Shown here in pieces: positions 1 to 10,753 of a stretch of 64,000 bases of DNA (within the stretch, counting starts at the first letter, position 1; each line of letters starts with the position of its first letter). Source of the DNA: Floccularia luteovirens (taxonomy: Eukaryota > Basidiomycota > Agaricomycetes > Agaricales > Squamanitaceae); contig VSJF01000002.1 of assembly GCA_009739215.1 (NCBI GenBank), positions 1,364,001 to 1,428,000 on the forward strand. The letters are read 5' to 3'. The translations under genes and the position numbers were made by a program. A model generated the notes under the pieces. It was not told where the DNA came from. It made no database searches and saw nothing but the letters and a program-made list of their open reading frames with translations.

Positions 1-377
1 GTATTAGTTCGCACTTTGTGCACTTTAATGTAAATGCCACAATAGTGGCATTAGTAAAATACTTTCATTTCGCACTTTTACACTTAGATTACATTTCTTA
101 ATGTTTCTCCTTTTGTTTTGTAGTTGTAGGTCCACTGAGTGTTGCAAAACACTCAAACGCGATATAGTGGACACTATTTATCACGCCTTATGGTTTCCTG
201 GGTACAACAGGGCCAAACAAGTGCGCTTTCCTTATGTATCTAGAGATAGATACTAGATACTTGCTGAAAACAAAGTTAATCATATTACACTTGTTTGAAC
301 GCATTTTAGAGGGTTTCTTGCATTGTATCTGACTGCTTACAGTAGTACAATTGCAGAGTTCGGTTTGAACTTCAACA
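1..377 (+). repeat. 5' LTR of Copia-A (left end cut by window)
   Basis: It matches the 3' LTR at 10328-10744 from LTR position 41 to its end in ...TTCAACA. Differences are few and mostly transitions. Other copies of this LTR family (A) are at 14858-15659 and 29690-30106. Confidence 0.95.
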
Positions 378-389
378 GGTTATGGGCCC
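378..389 (+). other. Primer-binding site, half-tRNA(iMet) type (Copia-A)
   Basis: GGTTATGGGCCC follows the LTR end with no gap. It is complementary to the anticodon stem-loop of an initiator tRNA-Met (GGGCCCAUAACC, anticodon CAU) rather than to a tRNA 3' end. Drosophila copia and yeast Ty5 are known to prime from such an internal tRNA fragment. That this element does so is an inference from the match. Confidence 0.8.
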
Positions 390-533
390 CGGCCTCTAAA
401 ACTTAATACAAAGTTCTTTCTGTGTGTTGCTGTTGCTTTAACTGTTATTACAGTTACTTGGCCTAGCTATTAGTCTTATCAGACTACAAATTTCGTCTCA
501 GAGACACTTCTTGACTTGGGGTACTTGATCAAA

Positions 534-1127
534 ATGTCTGATCCTTCTTCCTCCAAATTCAAAGTACTGTCTAATACAAACTATTCTGAATGGAGTGGTT
601 GTATGAAGGCTTGGCTAATGAAGATGGGTTATTGGAAGTTGGTGAGTGGCAAAGAGAATAAGCCCACTAAAGATAGTGATGCTCTCGAGTTATGGGAGCA
701 AAGAGCAGAGAAGGCAGCAGGTGAAATATTCCTGGCTGTAGACTGTGATCAAAGGGTGTACTTCAAAGATTATGAAGAGGACCCAGTGATGATGTGGAAG
801 CTTCTGGAGCAAGCCCATGTTCAAAAGAAGCCTGGAGCGAGATTTAATGCCTATGATGAGCTGTTTGGCATTCAGAAAAAGGAAGAGGAGTCCCTTACAG
901 AACTAGGAATTCGCATTTCTAAGAGTATGGGGGACATTCAAGCACTAAGGCCAGCAGGCTTTACAATTGAGAAGTTAGATGAGGAACTCCAATGCATGTC
1001 ACTCATTAGAGCCCTGCCAGAGGAGTATTCACACCTCACTTCTTCTCTCCTGCTGTTGGACACATTATCCAAAGATGTAATCCTACAAGCCTTTAGAGCT
1101 GAAGAACTCAACCACCAGAGGCGAATT
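534..1127 (+). CDS. Copia-A Gag, N-terminal part, interrupted
   Basis: This is the amino-terminal Gag of the outer Copia element. The ATG at 534 is preferred because the open frame upstream has only a TTG. The 198 codons carry the Copia Gag (UBN2/DUF4219-like) pattern: YSEWSG near the start, a KPGARFNAYDELF block and the LDEELQCMSLIRALPEEY block, close in sequence to Gag of Copia-B. The frame runs into the Copia-B LTR at 1129 and hits a stop there, so the present copy can only make a truncated Gag without zinc knuckle. The continuation is at 6608. Confidence 0.88.
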
Positions 1128-1128
1128 C
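1124..1128 (+). repeat. Target-site duplication AATTC, left copy
   Basis: AATTC directly before the Copia-B 5' LTR, repeated at 6603-6607 directly after its 3' LTR. The 5-bp length is normal for Copia integrases. Confidence 0.95.
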
Positions 1129-1453
1129 TGTTACAATAGTCTACTGCTATATGTACAGACAGTATAAGATAGTAGTAGAATAGAAGGGAAAGGAAGAATG
1201 AGTTCTGGTTGGAAACCAGTGGTCTTATATAGATACCAGAGGTGCTTCTATCAGGGTTGCCTAGAAGCACTCAGGGTAGACTAGAAGCACTGGTATCATA
1301 GCAACAGAAGTAGACTAGAAGCTGTCAGGGTAAGCTAGAAGCACTACTCTGAGCAGTCTAGAACAGTAGTCTAGGCCTTCCTGTATTATATATAAGGAGG
1401 CCTCTGTAGCATACTTTCCCCCCAACTGAATACACACTATTCACACACTAACA
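1129..1453 (+). repeat. 5' LTR of Copia-B
   Basis: 325 bp, TG...CA ends, identical to 6278-6602. It contains TATATAAGG near 1389, a likely TATA box, and several copies of a CTAGAAGCACT-type 11-mer that give the U3 a short internally repetitive structure. Confidence 0.96.
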
Positions 1454-1465
1454 GGTTATGGGCCC
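1454..1465 (+). other. Primer-binding site, half-tRNA(iMet) type (Copia-B)
   Basis: GGTTATGGGCCC immediately follows the LTR, then TCAGCTC. It is the same anticodon-stem-loop complement as in Copia-A, and it is conserved at 44171-44182 in the minus-strand relative. Confidence 0.8.
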
Positions 1466-2048
1466 TCAGCTCTAACTGTGCCCCTCCATTAACTCCTTGT
1501 CTTACTTGTCCACTGTGCTTGCTCAACTACTATCTCCTCTACTCCCTAACTTTTTCCTACTTAGTTTATCTTTCTCCTTTGTACTCCGAGTTTTTGGGAA
1601 GCTAAACTTAGCTAGTCATTAGCTAGTCAGTCCATAGTAGTCAGTAAGGACAAAAGACCTCCCTCCCAGGGGGTCTCTTCAGTGAACTGTTGGGTCTGTG
1701 CACTTCAGTGGGCCAGCCTTTAACCCACACAGCAATATCTCAGGTAGTCATCCCTGTGAGCTGTGAGGTGGTACAACTGCACTGTAGTTTAAAGGTGTTG
1801 ACATACACTTACTGGTGGTGAAGAAGACCAAAGGACAACAATCCATTCCCCATTCCCCTATTCCCCTCCCTACCCCTCCCTACCCCTCCCTCACTTTTTT
1901 CACTTCTTTTCCTTTCCCTCATCCTTTAATTTCTTTTGGCTGTCCTAGAACCCTACCTTTATCAAGGGCTTGGTTGCATTCTAGTTGACTTGCACCTTTA
2001 ATTCCTTTTACACACCCCTCTCCCTTGCTGCATTTACCATAATCCACC

Positions 2049-5000
2049 ATGTCTAAAGGACCAGATATTAAAAAACTGGGACTTGACAACTACAATCAAT
2101 GGAGTGGAGAAATCCAAGCCTGGTTCAGGGCTCATCAGCTGTTGCACATTGTGTGTGGCATCAAAAAGAGACCTGAAGCCATGGAATCCTCTAAAGATTA
2201 TGAGTTGCAAATACAAAGACAGGATGACTGGGACAGTAAAGCCCAGAAAGCAGCTGGATGGCTATACCTTAGTGTAGAGTCATCTCAGACTGTGCATCTG
2301 ATTGGGATAGAGGATGACCCTGTTGCAATATGGGAAGCCTTAAAGTCTGTGCACCTCCAGCAAAAACCTGGTGCCAGATTTAATGCCTATGATGACTTGT
2401 TCAGCATCAGAAAAACAGAGGAGGAGTCCTTGCAGTCACTTGCAAATAGGGTCACTGCAGCAATGCAGCAGATTAACAATCTGAGACCTAGGGACTTCAC
2501 TCTGAAACAGCTGGATGAGGAGTTGTTGTGTATGGCCATGATTAGGGCTCTTCCAGATCAGTACAGTAATTTTGTGTCAAACCTGATGCAGAGTGACAAA
2601 CTGGATAGAGCTTCTATCACCCTAGCATTCCACACTGAGGAAACTCAGAGGATAAGGAGATCTGCACCTCAAGTCTCAGAGGTTGCAAACAAGGTCTCCA
2701 CAGACAAGGGAAAACAGAAGCAATCTAGCTCTGCTACTACCACTTATCCTCCTTGTTACTTCTGTGGTAAACAAGGTCATTCCTTCAAAAGGTGTTCTTT
2801 ATTTTTAGCAAAACAGGCAGAGGCAAAGGCAGTCAATTCCCAGGAATCAGCAGGAAAGGCAAGTATCTTTTCACAAGTACAATTAGATAACCCACTTTCC
2901 CATCATGCTAACTATGATTGGAATGCAGACTCAGGAGCCACATCCCACATGACTCCACATAAACACTGGCTCAGAGATTATAAATCCTGCCAGATCCCTA
3001 TTAGACTAGCTGACAACACTACTATATATTCTTCTGGTGTTGGAAGCATTCTCTTCAGACCATTTATTAATGGTGTGGAAACACAATCTCTTTTATTTAC
3101 TAGAGTTCTTCATGTTCCACAATTACAAAGCAATCTTCTTTCCATTCTCTTTCTTGTCAGACACAAAGGCTATGATATATCCATTGATTCTCAATTCATT
3201 CACTTTAATCAATCCAGTAGACAGCTTTTCACAGCTAGTATTAATAGCCACAATGCTGCATTCCTGGATGGGATTACTGTCTCTGCTTGCCTAGAATCTG
3301 CAAACCTCTCCTCTACTCTCCCACTGGACCTTGGACTTTGGCATAGGAGATTTGGCCACTACAATCATGCTAGTGTTAAGCAACTTCATTCCATGCACAT
3401 GGTAACTGGCATGCATCTTGGCAATAACTCCAAATCAGACCCAGTCTGTGAGCCATGCCTTTCAGGCAAAATGCATGCTAGTCCATTTCCCACTTCAGAT
3501 TCTAGAGCTTTAAAACCTCTTGAACTGGTGCATATGGATTTGAAAGGCCCAATCCAAGTCAAGTCTATAGGTGGTTACCAGTATTGGATCATCTTTGTTG
3601 ATGACTGTACTAGATTCAAATGTGGTTTTGGACTCAGAAGGAAATCAGACACCTTTGATGCCTTTAAGCAGTTCAAAGCATATGCTGAGAACTTGCACAA
3701 CTCTAGCATTAAATGCATAAGAGAAGACAAAGGCTCTGAGTTCATGTCCAATGAATTTAATCAGTACTGCATTGATAATGGTATCCAGAGACATCACACA
3801 GTCAGAAACAGGCCACAGCAAAATGGGGATGTTGAAAGGGCAAACAGAACAGTTGCAGACTTAGTTACAGCCATGTTAACAGAAGCCAACTTGCCAGTGC
3901 AATTTTGGTTTCATTGTTTCATGGCAGTGCTGCATGTTCTTAATAAATGCCCTACTGTCTCATTAAAAGACAGAACTCCCTATGAAGCTTGGCACTGTAA
4001 GAAACCTGATGTGACACATCTCAGAGTATTTGGATGTTTAGCATATGTCCATGTACAAAAGGACAAAAGGAGATCTTTTGGATCACATATGGAGAAATGT
4101 GTCTTTGTTGGTTATCCAGCAGGATATAAAGGGTGGCAGTTTTACAATCCAGTAACAAGGAAGTTCATTATCTCAGAAAGAGCTGAGTTTGATGAGAGAT
4201 ACTTTCCTGGGATAAAACCCACTGTGATGAACTCCATTCCATCTCCAGATACTGTAAATCCTGTCAATGGCAGTGACATGCCAGATTTAGGGGGGTATGA
4301 CATTCCTACAAATCAGTCAGCCACTCCCACTATTTCTTCATCTGTAGTTCATCTGCCAATGCAGCCAGACAATGAGCATTCTCCTCTTGTACTGCCTGTT
4401 CAAGCAGAATATGAACCTCCTCCTTCTCCACTTGTACTTGCCACTCCACTACAGTCACCTAGTCCTCAACCAATCTCCTTGCCATGCACTCCTGTCAGAC
4501 AATTCACACCCAATCCAGTAACTCCTCCTTTAGCTCTTAGGAGAACCAGAAGGAATATTCAACCTCCTGGTGAATGGTGGAAAGTCAGACACTCCCCTGC
4601 AATCCCTGAGACTTCTTCTGAATCTGAAGCAGATGTTGCTGATGATGAAGAAGAGTTCAGTGGTGTTGCTACTGCTACTGGTGTTACAGAGCCTAATACA
4701 TACAAACAGGCAATGAAAGCACCAGATGCAGAACTATGGAGACAGGCAGCTACAGATGAGCTTAAGGCTCTTATGGACAATGGTACTTGGGAATTGGCCT
4801 TGTTGCCAAAGGACAGACAGGCAATTGGTAGTAAATGGGTGTTCAAAGTAAAGAGGAATGCAGATGGCTCAGTTGAAAGATACAAAGCTAGACTAGTTGC
4901 AAAGGGGTTCTCTCAGAGACCTGGCTTGGACTTCACTGAAGTCTTTGCACCCACATTCAGAATGGCTTCAATCAGAACCATTATTGCACTAGCAGCTAAA

Positions 5001-6251
5001 CACAACTACCATCTGCACTCTATTGACATCTCATCTGCCTTCCTGAATGGAGACTTGGAAGAGGATATTTATATGCAACAGCCTGCTGGCTTTGAGCAGC
5101 TTGGACCAGACTATGTTTGTAAACTCAAAAAGTCTATATATGGTCTCAAGCAATCAGCTAGACAATGGAACAAGAAACTGCATGCAGCTCTTAGTAGCAT
5201 GGGTTATAGCAGATTGGAATCAGATAGGAGCATCTATGTGTATGCCAAAGAAGGAGTCCTAGTCATTATTCCTGTGTATATTGATGACATTACACTTGCA
5301 TCAAACTCAACCTCTAAGATTGATTCCACAATCAAAGAGCTAGAGAGTCACTTTAAACTCAGGAATATTGGACCTACTACTTGGCTGTTAGGCATGAAAA
5401 TCAGTGTTGATTCTGCCAAACACACTATCTCCTTATCCCAGCAACAGTACATTAATGACATGCTTGTGCAGTATGGCTTTACTGATTGCAATCCAATCTC
5501 TACTCCCATGGATCCAGGACTTGTACTAGAGAAAACTCAAACCCTCTCTGATGAGGATGTAGAGTTCATGTCCAAGGTTCCCTACTTGTCTGCTGTTGGC
5601 ACTCTCACCTACTTGGCTCAATGTACTAGACCTGACATCTCATTTGCTGTTGGTACACTTGCTAAGTACAACTCCAATCCTAACCCAAGTCATTGGAAGG
5701 CTGTCAAGCATGTATTTAGATACTTGCAAGGCACTAAGGACTATGAGCTTGTGTACAGGCAAGATGATGCTAAGGAGCTGTTTATCACATACTCTGATGC
5801 AAATCATGGTGCATGCAAAGACACTGGTAGATCTACTGGTGGCTATTGTGTTATGATTGGCAATGGTGCAGTCAGCTGGTCTTCTAAACTGCAGACTTGT
5901 GTTGCACTGTCCTCCACTGAAGCAGAGTACATGGCAGCTGTTGAAGCAGGCAAAGAGCTCAAATGGATGAGAAGCCTACTTGGTGAATTTGGATATACCT
6001 TTACTAAGGCATCTACTCTTTGTATTGACAACCAGTCTGCAATTAGTGTGTCTAAGAATCCAGAACATCATAGTAGAATGAAGCATCTTGACTTGAAGTT
6101 CCACTGGCTTAGAGAGAATGTAGAGTCTGGCATCATCAATCCAATACATGTTGGTACCAATGATATGGTTGCAGACTGTCTTACCAAACCTCTTGCTAGA
6201 ATCAAGCATGACAAATGTAGAATAGGACTTGGCCTTGTATCCAAGAAATAG
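2049..6251 (+). CDS. Copia-B Gag-Pol polyprotein
   Basis: A 1400-residue single-frame polyprotein starting at ATG 2049. In order: Gag (about 1-230, with KPGARFNAYDDLF); a CX2CX4HX4C zinc knuckle CYFCGKQGHSFKRC (about 236-249); aspartic protease DSGATSHM (about 293); GAG-pre-integrase with LWHRRFGHYN and a CEPCLSGKMH zinc site; integrase with D (HMDLKGP, about 495), D (REDKGSEF, about 559) and E (NGDVERANRT, about 596); reverse transcriptase with YIDD at about 1076-1079 (YVDD is commoner); RNase H with YSDANHG (about 1247) and SSTEAEY (about 1288). All catalytic residues looked for are present. There is no stop between Gag and Pol, so cleavage or protein turnover must set their ratio. It makes virus-like particles, cDNA and its integration. 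Confidence 0.97.
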   Translation: MSKGPDIKKLGLDNYNQWSGEIQAWFRAHQLLHIVCGIKKRPEAMESSKDYELQIQRQDDWDSKAQKAAGWLYLSVESSQTVHLIGIEDDPVAIWEALKSVHLQQKPGARFNAYDDLFSIRKTEEESLQSLANRVTAAMQQINNLRPRDFTLKQLDEELLCMAMIRALPDQYSNFVSNLMQSDKLDRASITLAFHTEETQRIRRSAPQVSEVANKVSTDKGKQKQSSSATTTYPPCYFCGKQGHSFKRCSLFLAKQAEAKAVNSQESAGKASIFSQVQLDNPLSHHANYDWNADSGATSHMTPHKHWLRDYKSCQIPIRLADNTTIYSSGVGSILFRPFINGVETQSLLFTRVLHVPQLQSNLLSILFLVRHKGYDISIDSQFIHFNQSSRQLFTASINSHNAAFLDGITVSACLESANLSSTLPLDLGLWHRRFGHYNHASVKQLHSMHMVTGMHLGNNSKSDPVCEPCLSGKMHASPFPTSDSRALKPLELVHMDLKGPIQVKSIGGYQYWIIFVDDCTRFKCGFGLRRKSDTFDAFKQFKAYAENLHNSSIKCIREDKGSEFMSNEFNQYCIDNGIQRHHTVRNRPQQNGDVERANRTVADLVTAMLTEANLPVQFWFHCFMAVLHVLNKCPTVSLKDRTPYEAWHCKKPDVTHLRVFGCLAYVHVQKDKRRSFGSHMEKCVFVGYPAGYKGWQFYNPVTRKFIISERAEFDERYFPGIKPTVMNSIPSPDTVNPVNGSDMPDLGGYDIPTNQSATPTISSSVVHLPMQPDNEHSPLVLPVQAEYEPPPSPLVLATPLQSPSPQPISLPCTPVRQFTPNPVTPPLALRRTRRNIQPPGEWWKVRHSPAIPETSSESEADVADDEEEFSGVATATGVTEPNTYKQAMKAPDAELWRQAATDELKALMDNGTWELALLPKDRQAIGSKWVFKVKRNADGSVERYKARLVAKGFSQRPGLDFTEVFAPTFRMASIRTIIALAAKHNYHLHSIDISSAFLNGDLEEDIYMQQPAGFEQLGPDYVCKLKKSIYGLKQSARQWNKKLHAALSSMGYSRLESDRSIYVYAKEGVLVIIPVYIDDITLASNSTSKIDSTIKELESHFKLRNIGPTTWLLGMKISVDSAKHTISLSQQQYINDMLVQYGFTDCNPISTPMDPGLVLEKTQTLSDEDVEFMSKVPYLSAVGTLTYLAQCTRPDISFAVGTLAKYNSNPNPSHWKAVKHVFRYLQGTKDYELVYRQDDAKELFITYSDANHGACKDTGRSTGGYCVMIGNGAVSWSSKLQTCVALSSTEAEYMAAVEAGKELKWMRSLLGEFGYTFTKASTLCIDNQSAISVSKNPEHHSRMKHLDLKFHWLRENVESGIINPIHVGTNDMVADCLTKPLARIKHDKCRIGLGLVSKK

Positions 6252-6267
6252 TCTGACATGTAGCATT

Positions 6268-6277
6268 AAGGGGGCTA
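6268..6277 (+). other. Polypurine tract of Copia-B
   Basis: AAGGGGGCTA abuts the 3' LTR start at 6278; plus-strand DNA synthesis would begin here. Decayed copies keep AAGAGGGCTA at the same place (25335-25344, and the reverse complement just after 27617). Confidence 0.85.
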
Positions 6278-6602
6278 TGTTACAATAGTCTACTGCTATA
6301 TGTACAGACAGTATAAGATAGTAGTAGAATAGAAGGGAAAGGAAGAATGAGTTCTGGTTGGAAACCAGTGGTCTTATATAGATACCAGAGGTGCTTCTAT
6401 CAGGGTTGCCTAGAAGCACTCAGGGTAGACTAGAAGCACTGGTATCATAGCAACAGAAGTAGACTAGAAGCTGTCAGGGTAAGCTAGAAGCACTACTCTG
6501 AGCAGTCTAGAACAGTAGTCTAGGCCTTCCTGTATTATATATAAGGAGGCCTCTGTAGCATACTTTCCCCCCAACTGAATACACACTATTCACACACTAA
6601 CA
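6278..6602 (+). repeat. 3' LTR of Copia-B
   Basis: 325 bp, identical to the 5' LTR at 1129-1453; followed at 6603-6607 by the right AATTC target duplication. Confidence 0.96.
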
Positions 6603-6607
6603 AATTC

Positions 6608-9600
6608 AAATGGCAAATCGCACTCAAACTGGCTTGGACAATAGTATTTGCAAGTACTGCAAAGAAAAAGGGCACTGGATAAACAAATGTCCAGTTTTGA
6701 AAAAGCAAAAGAAGCAGAAGCAGAGTCAGAAGAAGGAAGAGAAAGGAGATGGTGCCAACAAGGCAGAGGAGTCAAAGGCAGAGTCTAGTGTTGAATCTGC
6801 AGGAAATGCAAGTACTGTTTTGGTTCATAATGCACACTCCACAATGGCTAATATTTATGATTGGAACACAGACACAGGGGCCACTTCTCATATGACCCCT
6901 CACAAACACTGGATCCGAAATTATACTCCATATAGAGTGCCTATTAGGCTTGCAGATAGTACTGTAATATACTCTGAAGGTGTAGGCAGTGTTCTGTTTC
7001 GTCCCTTCATTAATGGTGTCCAAAGTCGAGATGTAGAGTTATCTAGAGTGCTACATGTACCAGCCTTACAAAGTAATCTCCTAGCAGTGTTGTTCCTAAC
7101 TAGACACAAAAGCTTTGATGTTCATATCTCTTCTCATACTATGCAATTTCGTCTTAATGGCAATTTACTGTTTACTGCTTCTATCAATGAAAGGAATATT
7201 GGTTACTTGGATGGCATTACAGTAGACAAGTCTGAGAGTGTGCATTTGATATCAACTCTGCCTCTTGATCTCGCTCTGTGGCACAGGAGATTAGGCCACC
7301 ACAACTATAATGATGTTAAAATGCTCTTTGACAAAAATATGGTTGCTGGGATGACTATCAATTCAAAGACAAAGCCAGATCCAATTTGTGAGCCATGTCT
7401 AGCTGGTAAAATGCATGCTAGTCCCTTTAAATCCTCTGAACATCGAAGTGGAAAGCTCTTAGAGCTAGTACACACAGATGTGCACCATGTTGGAGTCCCT
7501 ACACATTCTGGTTACAAGTACTGGGTGTCATTTATAGATGATTACTCGCGTTACAAGGTCATTGTGCCTATTAAAACCAAGGATGCAGTGTTCGAAGCTT
7601 TTAAGCAGTTCAAAGCATTTGCTGAGAACCAGCTTGATTGCAAAATCAAAGCACTTAGGGATGACAAAGGAGGTGAATACATGTCTAATGCATTCATAAA
7701 GTACACTAATGAGTGTGGCATTGTAAGGCAGCATACAGTTAGAAACAGACCACAACAGAATGGTGTTGCTGAAAGGGCAAATAGAACACTAGCTGAAAGG
7801 ATTACTGCTATGCTCAATGAATCTGATTTGTCAAAAGCCTTTTGGGGAGAGTGCCTAGCAGCACTTGTTCATGTTCTAAATCGATGTCCTACATCTGCAG
7901 TTGTTGGCAAAACACCATATGAATTGTGGCATGGTAGCAAACCTGATGTCAGTCACTTGAGAGTGTGGGGGAGTACAGCTTATGTGCATATACAACGAGA
8001 TAAAAGGTCTAGCTTAGGGTCACATATGCAAAAATGCGTCTTTATTGGTTATCCAGAGGGCTACAAAGGTTGGAAGTTTTACAACACAAAGACCAAATCA
8101 GTAATCATTAGTGAAAGAGCAGACTTTGATGAAAGGTCTAATCTTGAAACTAAGGACACTGGTGTAGTTCCTCAGCCACAAGACAAAGCAAGTGAACCAA
8201 GTAAGGATACTAGTGATAGTGATATCTACTACACTCCTGTACCTGCAATTTCGACTCAGCCAGTCAGTAATGACAATGACAATGACAATGACAATGACAA
8301 TGCACTAGTTCCATCAGATAATGAAAGTTCACCTCAGAATGATGAGAATGATGACTTAAATGAGCAAACTCCGGACTCAAATGGTGACAAGTCAATTGTT
8401 TCAATGGATTCTTCTATGGATTCAGAGAAAAGTCGGACTCAGGATGACAGTTCTAGTAGTGATACTGAACTTGAACTACCTATTGCACTCAGAAGGACCC
8501 AAAGACAAAGAAGGCCTCCAGGTGAATGGTGGAAAGTCAGGGAGCCAACCCCAGCAATTCCTTCTTCTGATGAAGAGGATAGTGATGATGAGCTTGCTAA
8601 TGCAACTGGACAGTCAGAGCCATTGACATACAAGGAAGCACTCACCAGATCTGATGCAGAGTCTTGGAAACAAGCTGCTGCTGATGAAATACAAGCTCAC
8701 TTCAACAATGGCACCTGGTCAGTAGTTCCATTACCACCTGGGCAAAAGGCAATAGGTTCTAGATGGGTATTCAAGGTGAAACACAATGCAGATGGGTCGA
8801 TTGAGAGGTACAAAGCTAGAATTGTAGCAAAGGGTTTCAGTCAGAGACCTGGATTTGATTACTCTGAGGTGTTTGCACCAACAATGAGACAAGCTACAAT
8901 CAGGCTAGTACTTGCTCTGGCAGCTATTGAGGACATGCATCTTCGCTCTGTGGACATATCCTATGCATTTATCAATGGAGACATTGATGCTGACATCTAC
9001 ATGAAGCAGCCAGAAGGATTTGAGCAAGGTGGTCCGAAAATGGTGTGCAAACTGAACAAGTCAATCTATGGATTGAAACAAGCTGCTAGACTCTGGAACG
9101 AAAAGTTTACTGCAGCATTGAGTGTGATGGGATTCAAGAGAATATACTCTAATCCCTCCCTCTATATTTATGACTCTGATGGCTTGAAAGTCATTGTACC
9201 AGTATTTGTGGATGACATTACACTTGCTTCCAAATCCAAATCTGCACTGGATAAGTTTGTTGTAGACTTGTCCAAGCACTTCAAACTCAGGGATCTTGGT
9301 GAAACTTCGTTTCTACTAGGTGTAGAGATTACTAGAGATAGAGCAAACCGGAAAATCCATTTGTCACAGAAGCAGTACATACTGAACATGCTGGAAACAT
9401 TTGGAATGATGGAATGCAAACCTGTAGACACACCAATGAACCCTGGGGAGCGACTTTCTAAAGCTCAGTGCCCTCAGACAGCAGAGGAAGTTCAAGAAAT
9501 GCGAAACATCCCTTATATGAATGCAGTTGGATCCCTAATGTACTTGGCTACAATGTCTAGACCTGATATTGCATTCACTGCTGGAGTGTTGGCTAGATTC

Positions 9601-10179
9601 AACTCCAATCCTGGAATGCAGCACTGGAAAGCAGTCAAGCATGTGTTCAGATATCTCAAAGGGACAGTCAACATGAAACTTACCTATGGACCTGACAGTG
9701 CAACCAGTGATTTGTTTACAGGATACAGTGATGCAGATCATGGTGGTGATAGAGACAATGGGAAATCAACATCTGGTTACATGATTAAAGTGGGAACAGG
9801 AGCAGTGTGTTGGAGCAGTAAATTGCAACCAATTGTGACATTGTCTACTACAGAAGCAGAGTATGTGGCTGGAGTTGCAGCAGGAAAAGAGATTGTCTGG
9901 ATACAGCATCTTCTGCATGAACTTGGTTACAAAGTACCTAAACCTGCTACTTTGTTTATGGATAATCAGTCTTCTATGACTGTTGCTAAAAATCCTGAAC
10001 ACCATGGACGTATGAAACACTTGGATCTTGACTACTACTGGCTCAGGGATAAAGTGGCAGACAAAGCTATTGCACCACAATACCTCCCAACTGAATCAAT
10101 GCCTGCAGACCTACTCACTAAAGCCTTGCCTCGTGCTCAGGTCTTAAAACTGCGTAGCTTAATGGGATTAGAGATGTAA
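6608..10179 (+). CDS. Copia-A Pol part (3' portion of split gag-pol)
   Basis: This continues the frame broken at 1128; the first ATG in this part is at 6610, giving 1189 residues. It holds a zinc knuckle CKYCKEKGHWINKC (about 14-27), protease DTGATSHM (about 88), GAG-pre-integrase LWHRRLGHHNY, integrase D/D/E (HTDVH about 288, RDDKGGEY about 350, GVAERANRT about 387), reverse transcriptase with FVDD (about 865-868) where YVDD is usual, and RNase H with SDADHG (about 1039) and TTEAEYVAG (about 1080). An Asn-Asp run near 555 comes from a hexanucleotide repeat. No stop or frameshift is seen. The piece lacks most of Gag because of the Copia-B insertion and has no natural start of its own. Confidence 0.93.
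8269..8302 (+). repeat. (AATGAC)n hexanucleotide repeat inside Copia-A pol
   Basis: About five and a half tandem AATGAC units, coding for alternating Asn-Asp in the variable linker between integrase and reverse transcriptase. Confidence 0.9.
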
Positions 10180-10316
10180 AGGCTTGCAGGATTAGGGGGG
10201 AGAATTGGCAGTTACTCTGGATTGCTTGATTTTGATTCATTTTCGCATTTTTGATTTTTAAACATGGAACACTTTTTATAGTACTATTAGACATTAAAGT
10301 TGAACCCTGTATTCTG

Positions 10317-10327
10317 TCAAGGGGGAC
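10317..10327 (+). other. Polypurine tract of Copia-A
   Basis: GTCAAGGGGGAC directly precedes the TGTTAAAG start of the 3' LTR. Confidence 0.8.
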
Positions 10328-10744
10328 TGTTAAAGTTAGTAGATGCCATAACACAGGCATTAGTAAAGTATTAGTTTGCACTTTGTGCACTTTAATGTAA
10401 ATGCCACAATAGTGGCATTAGTAAAATACTTTCATTTCGCACTTTTACACTTAGTTTACATTTCTTAATGTTTCTGCTTTTGTTTTGTAGTTGTAGATCC
10501 ACTGAGTGTTGCAAAACACTCAAACGCGATATAGTGGACACTATTTATCATGCCTTATGGTTTCCTGGGTACAACAGGACCAAACAAGTGCGCTTTCCTT
10601 ATGTATCTAGAGATAGATACTAGATACTTGCTGAAAACAAAGTTAATCATATTACACTTGTTTGAACGCATTTTAGAGGGTTTCTTGCATTGTATCTGAC
10701 TGCTTACAGTAGTACAATTGCAGAGTTCAGTTTGAACTTCAACA
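10328..10744 (+). repeat. 3' LTR of Copia-A
   Basis: 417 bp, TGTTAAAG...TTCAACA. The internal stretch shared with the 5' LTR differs at a handful of positions, mostly C/T or G/A changes. The left-hand target duplication would lie outside the window. Confidence 0.94.
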
Positions 10745-10753
10745 TACTCTGAG

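Larger units (their letters stand above)
1129..6602 (+). mobile_element. Copia-B, full-length intact LTR retrotransposon
   Basis: This is a complete 5474-bp Ty1/Copia element inserted in the gag of Copia-A. It has two 325-bp LTRs (1129-1453, 6278-6602) that read identical base for base, starting TGTTACAATAG and ending CTAACA. It has a primer site at 1454, one uninterrupted gag-pol frame (2049-6251), a polypurine tract before the 3' LTR and AATTC target duplications. Identical LTRs, intact coding and intact target sites mark a very recent insertion that is probably still able to move. Decayed relatives in the window are at 23420-25669, 26899-29689 and 41079-44527. Confidence 0.97.
1..10744 (+). 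mobile_element. Copia-A LTR retrotransposon, split by Copia-B
   Basis: This is a Ty1/Copia-type element. Its 5' LTR runs off the left edge (window base 1 equals LTR base 41), and a 417-bp 3' LTR lies at 10328-10744. The gag start is at 534-1127 and the rest of gag-pol at 6608-10179; between them sits the whole Copia-B element with AATTC on both sides. Dropping the insertion and one AATTC copy keeps the reading frame, and no other stop or frameshift is visible, so the element was coding-intact when hit. The two LTRs differ at about 7 of 377 shared positions by eye. It is itself inserted in a Gypsy remnant that resumes at 10745. Confidence 0.93.

Noticed and set aside
938..1270. Minus-strand frames across Copia-B LTRs (repeated at 5976-6419 and 25043-25486)
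   Set aside because: They recur only because the LTR and the RNase H end recur; no protein features on that strand.
1838..1900. C-rich CCCCTCCCTACC repeats in the Copia-B leader as a G-quadruplex or CRISPR-like array
   Set aside because: Too short and irregular for an array; a quadruplex on the opposite strand is possible, but runs of mostly three to four C in a leader are not enough to claim function.
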